Position numbers and translations under genes: made by a program
Shown here: piece after piece, positions 26,258-34,341 of the stretch
How the letters are laid out: every line of letters starts with the position of its first letter
How positions within the stretch are numbered: the first letter of the stretch is position 1
Assembly (NCBI RefSeq): GCF_020707215.1
Contig: NZ_JAJFET010000001.1
Coordinates: forward strand, 248,001-312,000
DNA from: Sphingomonas sp. PL-96
GTDB taxonomy: Bacteria; Pseudomonadota; Alphaproteobacteria; Sphingomonadales; Sphingomonadaceae
Length of the DNA stretch: 64,000 bases
Direction of reading: 5' to 3'
Notes under the pieces: model-generated
What the model was told of the DNA's origin: nothing
The model's input: only the letters and a program-made list of their open reading frames with translations
Databases searched by the model: none

Positions 26258-26737
26258 ATGGCGATGAGTGTTGGCGGCGCCGGATCCGACGAAAAGCCGC
26301 TTTCGGACATCAATACCACGCCGCTCGTGGACGTGATGCTGGTGCTTCTGATCATCTTTCTGATCGCGGTGCCGGTGGTGGTCCAGTCGGTCGAACTGCA
26401 GCTCCCGAAGGTGGAGTTCGAGCCGACGACGACCAAGCCGGAGAATGTGTCGCTTTCCATCCGCGGCACCGGCAGCGAGTGCCAGGTCTACTGGAACCTC
26501 ACTCCGGTCAGCAGCGGCGAACTGCGCGAGCGCGCCGTGAAGAAGCTGGAAGACGAAGTTGCGCGCCAGGGTGGCCCGAACGCTCCGGGCGTCGAGCTTC
26601 CCGAGGTGCACATCCGTGGGGACGTGAACACGCCGTATCGCTGCATCGGCGGCACCATCTACACGATGCAGTCGGCGGGCTTTGCCAAGGTCGGCTTCAT
26701 CTCGGAGCCGGAGCCGGGCGCCAGCCCCCGTCTCTGA
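26258..26737 (+). CDS. exbD: ExbD/TolR-type energy transduction protein (first copy)
   Basis: A 159-residue protein with a short cytoplasmic N-terminus, one membrane helix and a periplasmic domain. The helix holds the essential proton-path Asp25 in PLVDVMLVLLIIF. The periplasmic part includes two Cys residues (ECQVYW and YRCIGG), absent from the second copy. Start supported by AATAGGATAG just upstream. It pairs with the second exbD 28 bases downstream. Confidence 0.93.
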   Translation: MAMSVGGAGSDEKPLSDINTTPLVDVMLVLLIIFLIAVPVVVQSVELQLPKVEFEPTTTKPENVSLSIRGTGSECQVYWNLTPVSSGELRERAVKKLEDEVARQGGPNAPGVELPEVHIRGDVNTPYRCIGGTIYTMQSAGFAKVGFISEPEPGASPRL

Positions 26738-26765
26738 TGCCGGCGTAATCGAGGAGTAGTCTCAC

Positions 26766-27191
26766 ATGGCAATGAGTGGCGGCCGCGATGACGGCGAGCC
26801 GATGATGGAAATGAACACGACGCCGTTGATCGACGTCCTGCTCGTGCTCCTCATCATGTTCATCATCACTATCCCGATCCAGACGCATGCGGTGAAGGTG
26901 GATCTGCCCCAGCCGGATCCGAACAACCAGAACGTGGTCGATTCGGAAAAGAACAAGGTCGCGATCTCGGCCGACGGCGTGGTCACCTGGAACGGTGCCA
27001 CCGTCGACGAGGTGACGCTGCGTCAGTACCTCGATCAGACCGCGGCGATGTCGCCGGAGCCGGAACTGCACTTCCAGCCCGACGCCGCCGCCCGCTACGA
27101 GGTGGTGGACGGCGTTCTCGCGATCATCAAGCGGTCCAACGTGACCAAGCTTGGGTTCGTCGGCAACGAGCAGTACCGCAACGACTTCTGA
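26766..27191 (+). CDS. exbD2: ExbD/TolR-type energy transduction protein (second copy)
   Basis: A 141-residue paralogue of the preceding protein with the same layout. The key acid is Asp23 in PLIDVLLVLLIMF. The periplasmic domain is shorter and lacks cysteines. A tonB-exbB-exbD1-exbD2 order is known from Xanthomonas, where the second ExbD is not needed for iron uptake; its role here is unknown. GAGGAG precedes the ATG, and a terminator follows the stop. Confidence 0.93.
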   Translation: MAMSGGRDDGEPMMEMNTTPLIDVLLVLLIMFIITIPIQTHAVKVDLPQPDPNNQNVVDSEKNKVAISADGVVTWNGATVDEVTLRQYLDQTAAMSPEPELHFQPDAAARYEVVDGVLAIIKRSNVTKLGFVGNEQYRNDF

Positions 27192-27219
27192 TCCGGCGAC
27201 CCGGACCAGAAAGCGAGCG

Positions 27220-27255
27220 AAAGGCGCCCGCGCGGAATCCCCGCGCGGGCGCTTT
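27220..27255 (+). terminator. Rho-independent terminator of the tonB operon
   Basis: A GC-rich stem (CGCCCGCGCGG with CCGCGCGGGCG) extended by AAAG/CTTT with one bulge, five-base loop, ending in CTTTGCGG, 29 bases after the last exbD stop. Confidence 0.8.
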
Positions 27256-28291
27256 GCGGTTGGGGAGACCGCAAAGCGGTGCCGGGCAGCCTGTCGGACG
27301 GGGCGCGATCTTTCGGCGCATCGCCCCGATGACCTCGCAACAGGCGATGCGCATGGTGCAAGCTCCGGAGCGCCGACGACCGGCAGAGGGGCCAATCCGG
27401 AAGATTTCTCCAGCTTGCGCCCCGCCGGCTGCCGTCCAGTACCAAGCGAGACCAGGAAGCAGATCGCAAGGAGCGCCGCACGGAGGTGCAATCCGTGGCC
27501 GGCTCGCGTCCGGTTCGCCGCCGCCACGAACTCCGGCGACCACTGCAGCCTGAAGACCAGCACCGCGGAGCCGACAGTCGCCAACTCCGACACATTCGTG
27601 ACAAGCCGCAGGAATGTGCGGAATTCTGACGCCCGCCGGGCTCCGGGCCAGGCGGCGCCCCGGCGCATCGCGCCATCGAACCTCCGGCGCCTGTACGGAT
27701 ACCTGGCGGACAGGGCCGCGCGCGCGCCTGAGCGCCTGCCCGTGCTGAAACACGGAGCGGCATGCTGAGCTGCCATTCTGCTACCCCCGAGCGAACGGCA
27801 AGTATCTTCTGCCGTGCTCCGTTTGCAGTCTGACGACTGCAAACGGCCTTTCTCCTACTCCAGGGCAGACGGGGTCAGGGCGTTACGCGCGAGCCGCGGT
27901 TCTGCATGGCGCCGGATCCACGCGTGCGCAGGAATGGGGCAGCTTTTGAGAGAGCCGACGCGTCTTGCGCAGGGGCCTCGCTGACGTTGCGGCGCGTGGG
28001 GCGGCGCTTCGCCCGCTCTCGCGAGCCTCTCTTCTGCATCCGCTGGCGTTGCGGAACCTTCGCCCGCGGCAGGACGACCCCGTCGAAGCGCTCCGCATCT
28101 GCGCGCAGGCAGCGATCCAGCCCACGCAGACCAACGGCGTGCAGAACTCGTGGCGGCGGGCTCCTTCCGCGGCAGGAGCCCGACAAAAGCTCCTGCAAAG
28201 GCTTTGCTTCCGACAGACCACGCGAGCGGGAGGGGCGCACGCGAGCCTGGGCGCGTGCCCTTGCACCCGGGGCTGCTGGTGCGCGCCGCGG
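27256..28291. other. 1-kb interval without a convincing gene
   Basis: No frame here shows a recognisable family, an SD and a sensible length together. It holds a strong 12-bp hairpin at 27819-27846 and a smaller stem-loop at 28172-28196 (GCAGGAGC with GCTCCTGC) just past the 3' end of the receptor gene. A minus-strand frame near 27430-27630 has membrane-like stretches (ELATVGSAVLVFRLQW, ALLAICFLVSLG) but runs on antisense through exbD, so I do not call it. The interval could host a small RNA or be eroded sequence. Confidence 0.5.
27819..27846 (+). terminator. Strong isolated hairpin, terminator-like
   Basis: CCGTTTGCAGTC pairs perfectly with GACTGCAAACGG across TGAC, then CCTTTCTCC follows on the plus strand. 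No gene ends nearby on either strand, which is why it stands out. Confidence 0.55.
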
Positions 28292-30355
28292 TTAGCCCCG
28301 GTAGCGCAGCCCCAGCCACAGTGTCCGCGGCGACGCGCGTTCGATGATATCGGCACCGCTGATGCCCGTCTCGACGCGCTCGTTGAACAGGTTCTCGCCG
28401 CGCAGTTCGACCGAGAAGCCCGCCTTGATCGGCGCTGCAAAGAAGGCGTCCACCGTGGTCGCGGGCGCCAGCGCGTCCTCGTTGGCGTCGTCCTCGAACT
28501 GGCGGGCGGCGTGGCGCAGAGTCAGCGCGGCGCCCCAGTCGCCCTGCCGCCAGTCCACCGTCGCCGACACCAGGTCGCGCGGGGTCTGCGCCGGCCGCAG
28601 CCCGTCGAGCGCGGCGGCGGCACCCGAGGCCTCGACGCGCGGGTCGGTGTGGGACCAGGAGACGCGCGCGCCGATCGGACCGGGGCGGTAGGAGGCGTCC
28701 AGCTCGAACCCCTTGGATTCGATCGCGTCGAGGTTGCGCCGCACGCGATAGGTGCCCGCGGCCGAGACGAAGCCCACGCCGGGGAAGGTGCCGGGGCCTT
28801 GCCCTTCCGTCACATTGGCGATCGCATCCTCCAGGCGGTTCCAGAAGAAGGTGCCCGACAGCTGCATGCCCGGCAGCGGGGTGAGGGTGATCCCCCCTTC
28901 CGCGCCGGTCAGCCGCTCGGGAGCCAGCTCCGGATTGGCGGCGGTCGCGTCGGCTCCCACCCGGTACGGGCGGTACAGCTCGTTCAACGTGGGCAGGCGC
29001 CAGCCACGGTAGGCGGCGGCCCGCACGGCAATGGCGTCGCTCGCCTGCCAGGCGATGCCGGCGCGGCCGGTCGCCTCGCTCCCGTCGCGGTCGGCGAAGT
29101 CGGTGTCGGTCAGCGCCGCGCCATCCGCCAGCGCGCGTTCCTCGATCCGGCCATTCTCGATCCGCCACCAGTCGATGCGCCCGGCGAGCGACAGGGTGAG
29201 TTCTCCCAACTGCGCCGATCCGTCCGCGAACAGCCCCATCGTCTGGGTACGGCCGCCGGTCTCGCGCCGCCGCGTCGGGCTGCCGTCGACAAAGGTGTAG
29301 CGTTCCTGCGTCTTGCCCTCCACCGCGCGCACGTCGCCGCCCAGCCGCAGCGACAATCCGGCGCCGACTGGAGGCGCGACCTCGAACCGCGCGCCCAGGC
29401 CGGTGGCGGGGACGTTATACTGGTCGAGCGACTGGGTGGCGGTGGTGCGGGTCGCATCCACGCTCGCAAAGCTGCTGGAGAAGGCGCGGGTCTGGACATA
29501 GCCGAGCGCCGACCAGCCCCAGCGGCCACGCCCCACCAGCCGCACGCTGGCGTCCGCACCCTCGCCGCTGTTCTCGGTGAAGGCGGTGCCACGCTCGCGT
29601 TGGTCGGAAAAGGCGCTGACGTTGACCTGCACCTCGGTGTCGGGGGCGATGCCGATGCCGGCGCGGATTGCGCCGGACGCCTGTTCATAGGGCGCCGCGC
29701 GGTCGGCGGGGCCGCGGTCTTCCGCGATGGTCGGCACAAAGCCATCGCCGCGTGCGTAGGCGCCGGACACCGTCGCAAAGCCGCTGCCGCGCACCAGTGT
29801 GGCCGAGCCGTTCGCTTCCACCGAATCGCGACTGCCATAGGCAATGCTGCCGGTGAGTGGGGAGAGCTGGTCGGGGGTCGCGCTCTCCAGTTCCACCGTG
29901 CCGGCGAGTGCGCCCGGGCCCCAGAAGCCGCTGCCGCCGCCGCGAGTCACCCGGATGCGCCCCAGCCGGTCGGTCGCATAGGCGGGGAAGGTCACCCACC
30001 CGCCGAACGGATCGGACTGCGGCACGCCGTCGAGGATCAGCAGCGCGCGGCTCGACGCATTGCCGCCGATGCCGCGCAGGGACAGCCCCTGCGCGGTCGG
30101 ATGCGAGGAGCGCGAGTCGGCGCGGCGGAACTGCTGCAGCCCGGCAACGTCGGTGAGCAGCGTCTCCAGCCGGTGGCTCGCCTCCGACAGGATGCGCGCG
30201 CGGTCGATCTCCACCACCGCGACGGTCGCCTCTGCCGGGGTTTCCAGCCCGCGGCCGGTGACCACCACCTCGTTGGTTGGCGGCGCGGCCTCTTGCGCCG
30301 CGGCGGCGGCAGGCGCGCACGCGACCAGCGCGGCGAGGGAGTGCGACAGCTTCAT
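28292..30355 (-). CDS. TonB-dependent receptor, BtuB/vitamin- or siderophore-type
   Basis: A 687-residue outer-membrane receptor of the shorter (600-700) class. A signal peptide (MKLSHSLAALVACAPAAAAA) precedes a TonB-box-like EVVVTGRG. The plug has LSLRGIGGNASSRALLILDG and the VTRGGGSGFWGPGALAGTVE block; the barrel ends with NLFNERVETG and RTLWLGLRYRG. The chain ends in Gly, one residue past where receptors normally carry a terminal aromatic. No cobalamin-riboswitch-like leader fits in the 147-base upstream gap, so vitamin B12 is not supported as ligand. It diverges from the cysteine synthase gene. Confidence 0.88.
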   Translation of the reverse strand: MKLSHSLAALVACAPAAAAAQEAAPPTNEVVVTGRGLETPAEATVAVVEIDRARILSEASHRLETLLTDVAGLQQFRRADSRSSHPTAQGLSLRGIGGNASSRALLILDGVPQSDPFGGWVTFPAYATDRLGRIRVTRGGGSGFWGPGALAGTVELESATPDQLSPLTGSIAYGSRDSVEANGSATLVRGSGFATVSGAYARGDGFVPTIAEDRGPADRAAPYEQASGAIRAGIGIAPDTEVQVNVSAFSDQRERGTAFTENSGEGADASVRLVGRGRWGWSALGYVQTRAFSSSFASVDATRTTATQSLDQYNVPATGLGARFEVAPPVGAGLSLRLGGDVRAVEGKTQERYTFVDGSPTRRRETGGRTQTMGLFADGSAQLGELTLSLAGRIDWWRIENGRIEERALADGAALTDTDFADRDGSEATGRAGIAWQASDAIAVRAAAYRGWRLPTLNELYRPYRVGADATAANPELAPERLTGAEGGITLTPLPGMQLSGTFFWNRLEDAIANVTEGQGPGTFPGVGFVSAAGTYRVRRNLDAIESKGFELDASYRPGPIGARVSWSHTDPRVEASGAAAALDGLRPAQTPRDLVSATVDWRQGDWGAALTLRHAARQFEDDANEDALAPATTVDAFFAAPIKAGFSVELRGENLFNERVETGISGADIIERASPRTLWLGLRYRG

Positions 30356-30383
30356 GCGTTAATTCCTCTGGTATCCGGGGCGC

Positions 30384-30411
30384 GCCCTATTGCGTTCGGG
30401 GCCCTAATGCG
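30384..30411. promoter_or_regulatory. Paired direct repeats between the receptor and cysteine synthase genes
   Basis: GCCCTATTGCG and GCCCTAATGCG are 11-base direct repeats differing at one base, with starts 17 bases apart, 29 to 56 bases upstream of the receptor start. Such spacing suits a tandem protein-binding site over the promoter. The regulator is unknown. Confidence 0.35.
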
Positions 30412-30502
30412 AACCGGAAAACAAATTTGGCGTCATCGGCGGTTGGGCGGTCCCTAGCATCGCTTGCTTGTGCCCGCTGCGGGGACGACCCATGTAGCGG
30501 CC

Positions 30503-31492
30503 ATGCACACCGCTCCCCATTCGCTCGCCCTGATCGGCAACACTCCGCTCGTCTTGTTGAAAGGTCCAAGCGAGGCCGCGGGCGCCGAAATCTATGGCAA
30601 GTGCGAGTTTGCGAACCCCGGTGCCTCGGTGAAGGATCGCGCGGCGCTGTCGATCATCGAGGATGCGGAGGCGCGCGGGCTGATCGCGCCCGGCGGCACC
30701 ATTGTCGAGGGGACGGCCGGCAACACCGGCATCGGACTGGCGCTGGTTGCCAACGCAAAGGGGTATCGCACCATCATCGTGATGCCGGAGACGCAGAGCC
30801 GCGAGAAGATGGACACGCTGCGCGCGCTGGGTGCCGAGCTCGTGCTGGTGCCGGCGGCGCCCTATTCGAACCCCGGACACTTTGTGCACACCTCGCGCCG
30901 CATCGCCGAGGAGACCCCGAACGCGATCTGGGCGAACCAGTTCGACAACATCGCCAACCGCCGCGCGCACATCACCGGCACCGCGCCTGAGATCTGGGAG
31001 CAGATGGACGGGCGGATCGACGGCTTTACCTGCGCGGCCGGGACGGGGGGGACGCTGGCGGGCGTCGGCCTGGCGCTCAAGGAGCGTGATCCCAACATCA
31101 CCATCGCGCTCAGCGATCCGCATGGTGCGGCGCTCTACGAATATTATGCCTGTGGCGAGCTCAAGTCGGAGGGAAGCTCGGTCGCGGAGGGCATCGGCCA
31201 GGGGCGGATCACCGCCAATCTGGAGGGCGCGCCGATCGACACCCAGTTCCGGATTTCGGACGCGGAGGGCTATGAATGGGTCCGCCGCCTGCTGGACGAG
31301 GAGGGAATCTGCGTCGGGCTGTCGTCGGGCATCAACGTCGCGGGCGCGGTGCGGCTTGCGCGGCAGCTCGGCGCGGGCAGCCGCGTCGTGACCATCCTGT
31401 GCGATACCGGCTTTCGCTACCTCTCCACTCTCTACAATCCGGAGTGGCTGGCGGCGAAGGGGCTGGTGCCGGCGACCGCCGCTGCGGCCTGA
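30503..31492 (+). CDS. cysK: Cysteine synthase A-type PLP enzyme
   Basis: A 329-residue fold-type II PLP enzyme expected to make cysteine from O-acetylserine and sulfide. The cofactor lysine is Lys44 in GASVKDRAAL, the phosphate cup is GTGGTLAGVG, and the substrate loop is EGTAGNTGIG. Ala replaces the Ser of the usual TSGNTG, a form I associate with alphaproteobacterial members. The ATG chosen at MHTAPHSLALIGNTPLV matches the family start; no clear SD precedes it. A cystathionine-beta-synthase-like activity is the main alternative. Confidence 0.9.
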   Translation: MHTAPHSLALIGNTPLVLLKGPSEAAGAEIYGKCEFANPGASVKDRAALSIIEDAEARGLIAPGGTIVEGTAGNTGIGLALVANAKGYRTIIVMPETQSREKMDTLRALGAELVLVPAAPYSNPGHFVHTSRRIAEETPNAIWANQFDNIANRRAHITGTAPEIWEQMDGRIDGFTCAAGTGGTLAGVGLALKERDPNITIALSDPHGAALYEYYACGELKSEGSSVAEGIGQGRITANLEGAPIDTQFRISDAEGYEWVRRLLDEEGICVGLSSGINVAGAVRLARQLGAGSRVVTILCDTGFRYLSTLYNPEWLAAKGLVPATAAAA

Positions 31493-31507
31493 CGCCAAAG
31501 GTCGACA

Positions 31508-31858
31508 GTGGCGGACGATTCGCGTAGTTCTTCCACAAGCATGCCGGGTGCCAGTGAACAGATGAGCGCGATGCAGCGCGTGCGGGTCGGCATGACCGGC
31601 CTTGCCGTCGTGCTGATCCTCATCCTGCTCGCCAGTGCGCTGGTCAGCTCCGCGCGCAACGATGCGCCAGTCGTCGCGGTAGGCGTTCCCAATGTGGAAA
31701 CGGTCGCCAACATGACCGGTGCCGACGAAGGCGTGAGCACGGCCGACGCCGGCCGCGAGCCGCTGGCGGAACTCGGTATCGCGCCGGCCGCCACCAACAG
31801 CATCGCACCGCCCGCCAAGCTCGCGCCGATGGAGCCCCCGGCTTCGTTGCAGCCCTGA
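31508..31858 (+). CDS. Small single-pass membrane protein of unknown function
   Basis: A 116-residue protein starting with GTG 15 bases after cysK. A polar N-terminus of about 27 residues leads to one membrane helix (MTGLAVVLILILLASALV), then an Ala/Pro-rich tail that would face the periplasm. No family recognised. Close spacing suggests co-transcription with cysK. It ends 349 bases before mraZ. Confidence 0.65.
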   Translation: MADDSRSSSTSMPGASEQMSAMQRVRVGMTGLAVVLILILLASALVSSARNDAPVVAVGVPNVETVANMTGADEGVSTADAGREPLAELGIAPAATNSIAPPAKLAPMEPPASLQP

Positions 31859-32207
31859 GCGGCAGGCTTCTGACCGACCGGTGATACCGACGCGTCCCGG
31901 CGAGGGGCGCGCGGCTTGCGCGTGCACGCCTTTTCCGGCGGCTTCTCCCATCTCCTCCCACGATCCCGCCGCTCGCTCGCGGGCAGTTTTTGGCTGCCTG
32001 GGTGGGACCGTATCAGGCAGTGTGAGAAAAAGTGGCGGCAAATCCCATTCTCACCCAGGTTAGCCCATTGTGGGCCAAAGATGGATTTGGTACGACCAAG
32101 GCATCGAGGGGGCAGCACCTCCTCCGCGAAGCCGAAGCGCGACTGGCAAGCGCCAGCATCGTGAGGACAGCGGGGAAGGCGACGCTGCGCGGCCGAACTG
32201 GGGCAGC
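31859..32207 (+). other. mraZ leader region
   Basis: A 349-base gap holding the start of the dcw cluster. It contains the repeat-rich stretch at 32022-32054 and a further inverted repeat GCCCA-TTG-TGGGC at 32063-32075. The promoter itself cannot be placed with confidence by eye. Confidence 0.5.
32022..32054 (+). promoter_or_regulatory. Candidate MraZ-type operator region
   Basis: GTGAGAAAAAGTGGCGG carries two TGRG/TGGC units with a 10-base period, resembling a degenerate form of the TGGG-based direct repeats bound by MraZ, and GTGAGAA recurs inverted as TTCTCAC at 32048. MraZ is known to repress its own cluster through such repeats; the assignment here is inferred from position and partial match. 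Confidence 0.35.
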
Positions 32208-32690
32208 GTGTCAGACCGAGAACTCTATCTGAGCTACGGGCTGCAAGCGGTGGACGCCAAAGGGCGTGTCGCTGTTCCTGCCAAGCTGCGCGGCGCGCTG
32301 GAGCGCAATGCGGAGGCACGCGATCTCCTGATCGCGCGCGACACGCAGCACGGCTGTCTGGTCGGGTTCGACGTCAGCTGGCCCCGCATCCTGCACGCGC
32401 GCCTCGACCCGCGCGAGCTGGCGACCGAAGATAGCGGGGAGCAGGTGGACTATAACGTGGCGGGCAATGCGTTCGGCAACCTGGAATCGGCGCCGTTCGA
32501 CAGCGCCGGCCGCTTCGTGCTGCCCACCTTCTTTCGCCGCCGTGCCAAGATCGACAAATGGGCGTTCTTCCACGGCCGCGGCAACACGTTCAACATCTGG
32601 GATCCCGAACGTCTGCTGGCCGACACGAGCATCGCCGAGGAAACGCGCGAGCTCGTCGAGTTCTGCATGGAAGAGAAGGGGCTGCGATGA
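32208..32690 (+). CDS. mraZ: Transcriptional regulator MraZ
   Basis: A 160-residue regulator of the dcw cluster made of two SpoVT/AbrB-like halves. The first half shows [17 protein letters not shown] and the second [20 protein letters not shown], the paired D-x-x-GR signatures of the family. The GTG start ([11 protein letters not shown]) gives normal length; an upstream extension has no homology. The stop overlaps the rsmH ATG (ATGA), so it is co-translated with the cluster it would control. Confidence 0.93.
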   Translation: MSDRELYLSYGLQAVDAKGRVAVPAKLRGALERNAEARDLLIARDTQHGCLVGFDVSWPRILHARLDPRELATEDSGEQVDYNVAGNAFGNLESAPFDSAGRFVLPTFFRRRAKIDKWAFFHGRGNTFNIWDPERLLADTSIAEETRELVEFCMEEKGLR

Positions 32691-33634
32691 GCGACGCCCC
32701 CCACATCCCCGTGCTGCTGGACGAGGTGCTCGACGGCCTCGCGATCGAGACCGGTGAAGTCCACGTCGATGCCACCTTCGGTGCCGGCGGCTACACGCGT
32801 GCCATGCTCGGCCGGGGCGCCCGAGTGATCGCGTTCGATCGCGATCCCGATGCGGTGGCCAATGCGGCGCCGACCCTTGCCGAGGCGGGCGAGCGGCTGA
32901 CGCTGGTCGAGGCACCGTTCTCCTCGATGGCCTCGGCGCTGGCGGATCTGGGCGCCGTGCCGGTCGACGGCGTGACGTTGGACATCGGCGTCTCCTCCAT
33001 GCAGCTCGACCAGGCGGAGCGCGGCTTCTCGTTCCAGGCGGACGGCCCGCTCGACATGCGGATGAGCCAGTCGGGGCCCACTGCTGCCGACATCGTCAAC
33101 ACCGCGGACGAAGCCGAGATCGCCGACGTGCTCTATCACTATGGCGAGGAGCCGCGCTCGCGCCGGGTGGCGCGCGCGATCGTCGAGGCGCGGCCGATCA
33201 CCCGCACGGCGGAGCTGGCGGCGATCGTGCGCCGCGCGCTCGGCCACAAGCCGCACGAGAAGAAGGACCCGGCGACCCGCACCTTCCAGGCGCTGCGCAT
33301 CCACCTGAACGCGGAGCTCGACGAGCTCGAGCGCGGGCTGGAAGCGGCAGAGCGCGTGCTGAAGCCGGGCGGTCGCCTTGCGGTCGTGACCTTCCACAGC
33401 CTGGAGGATCGCATCGTCAAGCGCTTCCTGCGCGAGCGCAGCGGCAGCACGCCTTCGGCATCGCGGCACATGCCTGCCCAGGCGGCGGGCCGCGCGCCCA
33501 GCTTCGAAACCCCTGCCAAGCCGGTGCGCGCCGGCGAGGCGGAGCTCGCGCGCAACCCGCGCGCACGATCGGCAACATTGCGAACCGCCCGGCGTACGGC
33601 CGCCGCGGCATGGACAGAGGCAGGAGTGAAGTGA
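32687..33634 (+). CDS. rsmH: 16S rRNA m4C1402 methyltransferase RsmH (MraW)
   Basis: A 315-residue SAM-dependent methyltransferase that N4-methylates C1402 of 16S rRNA. It begins [18 protein letters not shown]; the SAM loop is [14 protein letters not shown], followed by [20 protein letters not shown] and [20 protein letters not shown]. The C-terminus ends with the basic region usual for the family. Its TGA overlaps the ftsL ATG by one base. Confidence 0.96.
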   Translation: MSDAPHIPVLLDEVLDGLAIETGEVHVDATFGAGGYTRAMLGRGARVIAFDRDPDAVANAAPTLAEAGERLTLVEAPFSSMASALADLGAVPVDGVTLDIGVSSMQLDQAERGFSFQADGPLDMRMSQSGPTAADIVNTADEAEIADVLYHYGEEPRSRRVARAIVEARPITRTAELAAIVRRALGHKPHEKKDPATRTFQALRIHLNAELDELERGLEAAERVLKPGGRLAVVTFHSLEDRIVKRFLRERSGSTPSASRHMPAQAAGRAPSFETPAKPVRAGEAELARNPRARSATLRTARRTAAAAWTEAGVK

Positions 33635-34341
33635 TGGCAGCGTTCGGGTTCAAGACACTCGGCTGGTGCCTGTGCGTCGCGGTCGTGGCGCCCGCCTTCT
33701 ACCTCGTCACCTCGCAGGTGGCCGCCGAGCGCAGCCGGGTCGAATCGGTGGAGCGCGCGATCGTGAAGGCTCGCGCCGACATCCGCGTGCTGGAGACGGA
33801 GTTCGACACCCGCGCCAACCTCGCCCAGCTTGAGCGCTGGAACGGTGACGTCCTCTCGCTCGCGGCGCCGCGCGCGGAGCAGTTCGTCGGCGGCGAGGCG
33901 ATGCTGGCGCAGCTGCCGGGGCGCAAGCCCGGCGAGGATGTCCAGTTCGCCTCCTATGTGGTGCCCAGCGCCCCGGTGGTGCTGACCGCCGCCGCCATGG
34001 CAAAGGCAGAGGCCGATGCGGCTGCCGCAAAGGCGGTTGCGGCCGAAGCGGTGACCGCCCGTGCGCCGGTCGCGACCGCCAGCGCCGCGCCTGCTGCGGC
34101 CGCACCCCGCAAGCCGACGGCTGCCGCGCCGGTCGCGGTCGCCAGCAAGGCACCGGCACCGCGCAAGCCCATGGCTGCGCCGGTCCGCACCGCGGACGCC
34201 ACCACGGTCAAGGCCCGCCCGACCCGCCCGGCCGAACGCAAGGCGCAGGCGGTGGCGATGCTCGACCAGACGCTGTTGAGCGACCGCACCCTGCGCGATC
34301 TCGCGCGCGGTGCCCGGTCGGAGGCGGTGAAGAACCGGTGA
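33634..34341 (+). CDS. ftsL: Cell division protein FtsL with long C-terminal extension
   Basis: A bitopic divisome protein identified mainly by position (rsmH-ftsL-ftsI) and layout: short cytoplasmic start, one membrane helix (LGWCLCVAVVAPAFYLVTSQ), then a periplasmic coiled-coil (residues about 30-65, VESVERAIVKARADIRVLET). FtsL proteins are usually around 90-130 residues; this one has 235. Residues from about 115 on are Ala/Pro/Lys-rich and repetitive (APRKPTAAAPVAVASKAPAP), ending in a charged helix. The extension function is unknown. An alternative GTG lies one codon earlier. Confidence 0.8.
   Translation: MAAFGFKTLGWCLCVAVVAPAFYLVTSQVAAERSRVESVERAIVKARADIRVLETEFDTRANLAQLERWNGDVLSLAAPRAEQFVGGEAMLAQLPGRKPGEDVQFASYVVPSAPVVLTAAAMAKAEADAAAAKAVAAEAVTARAPVATASAAPAAAAPRKPTAAAPVAVASKAPAPRKPMAAPVRTADATTVKARPTRPAERKAQAVAMLDQTLLSDRTLRDLARGARSEAVKNR

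Noticed and set aside
26697..27842. Minus-strand frame with membrane-like stretches downstream of exbD
   Set aside because: It extends antisense through the second exbD, has no SD-supported start I can see, and only about 60 codons look protein-like. I mention it in the gap entry but do not call a gene.
27965..30457. 830-codon plus-strand frame across the BtuB-like receptor
   Set aside because: Shadow of the minus-strand receptor, which has signal peptide, plug and barrel motifs; the plus frame has none.
30356..30502. Cobalamin riboswitch upstream of the BtuB-like receptor
   Set aside because: The gap is only 147 bases and shows none of the conserved riboswitch core blocks; the receptor ligand is left open.
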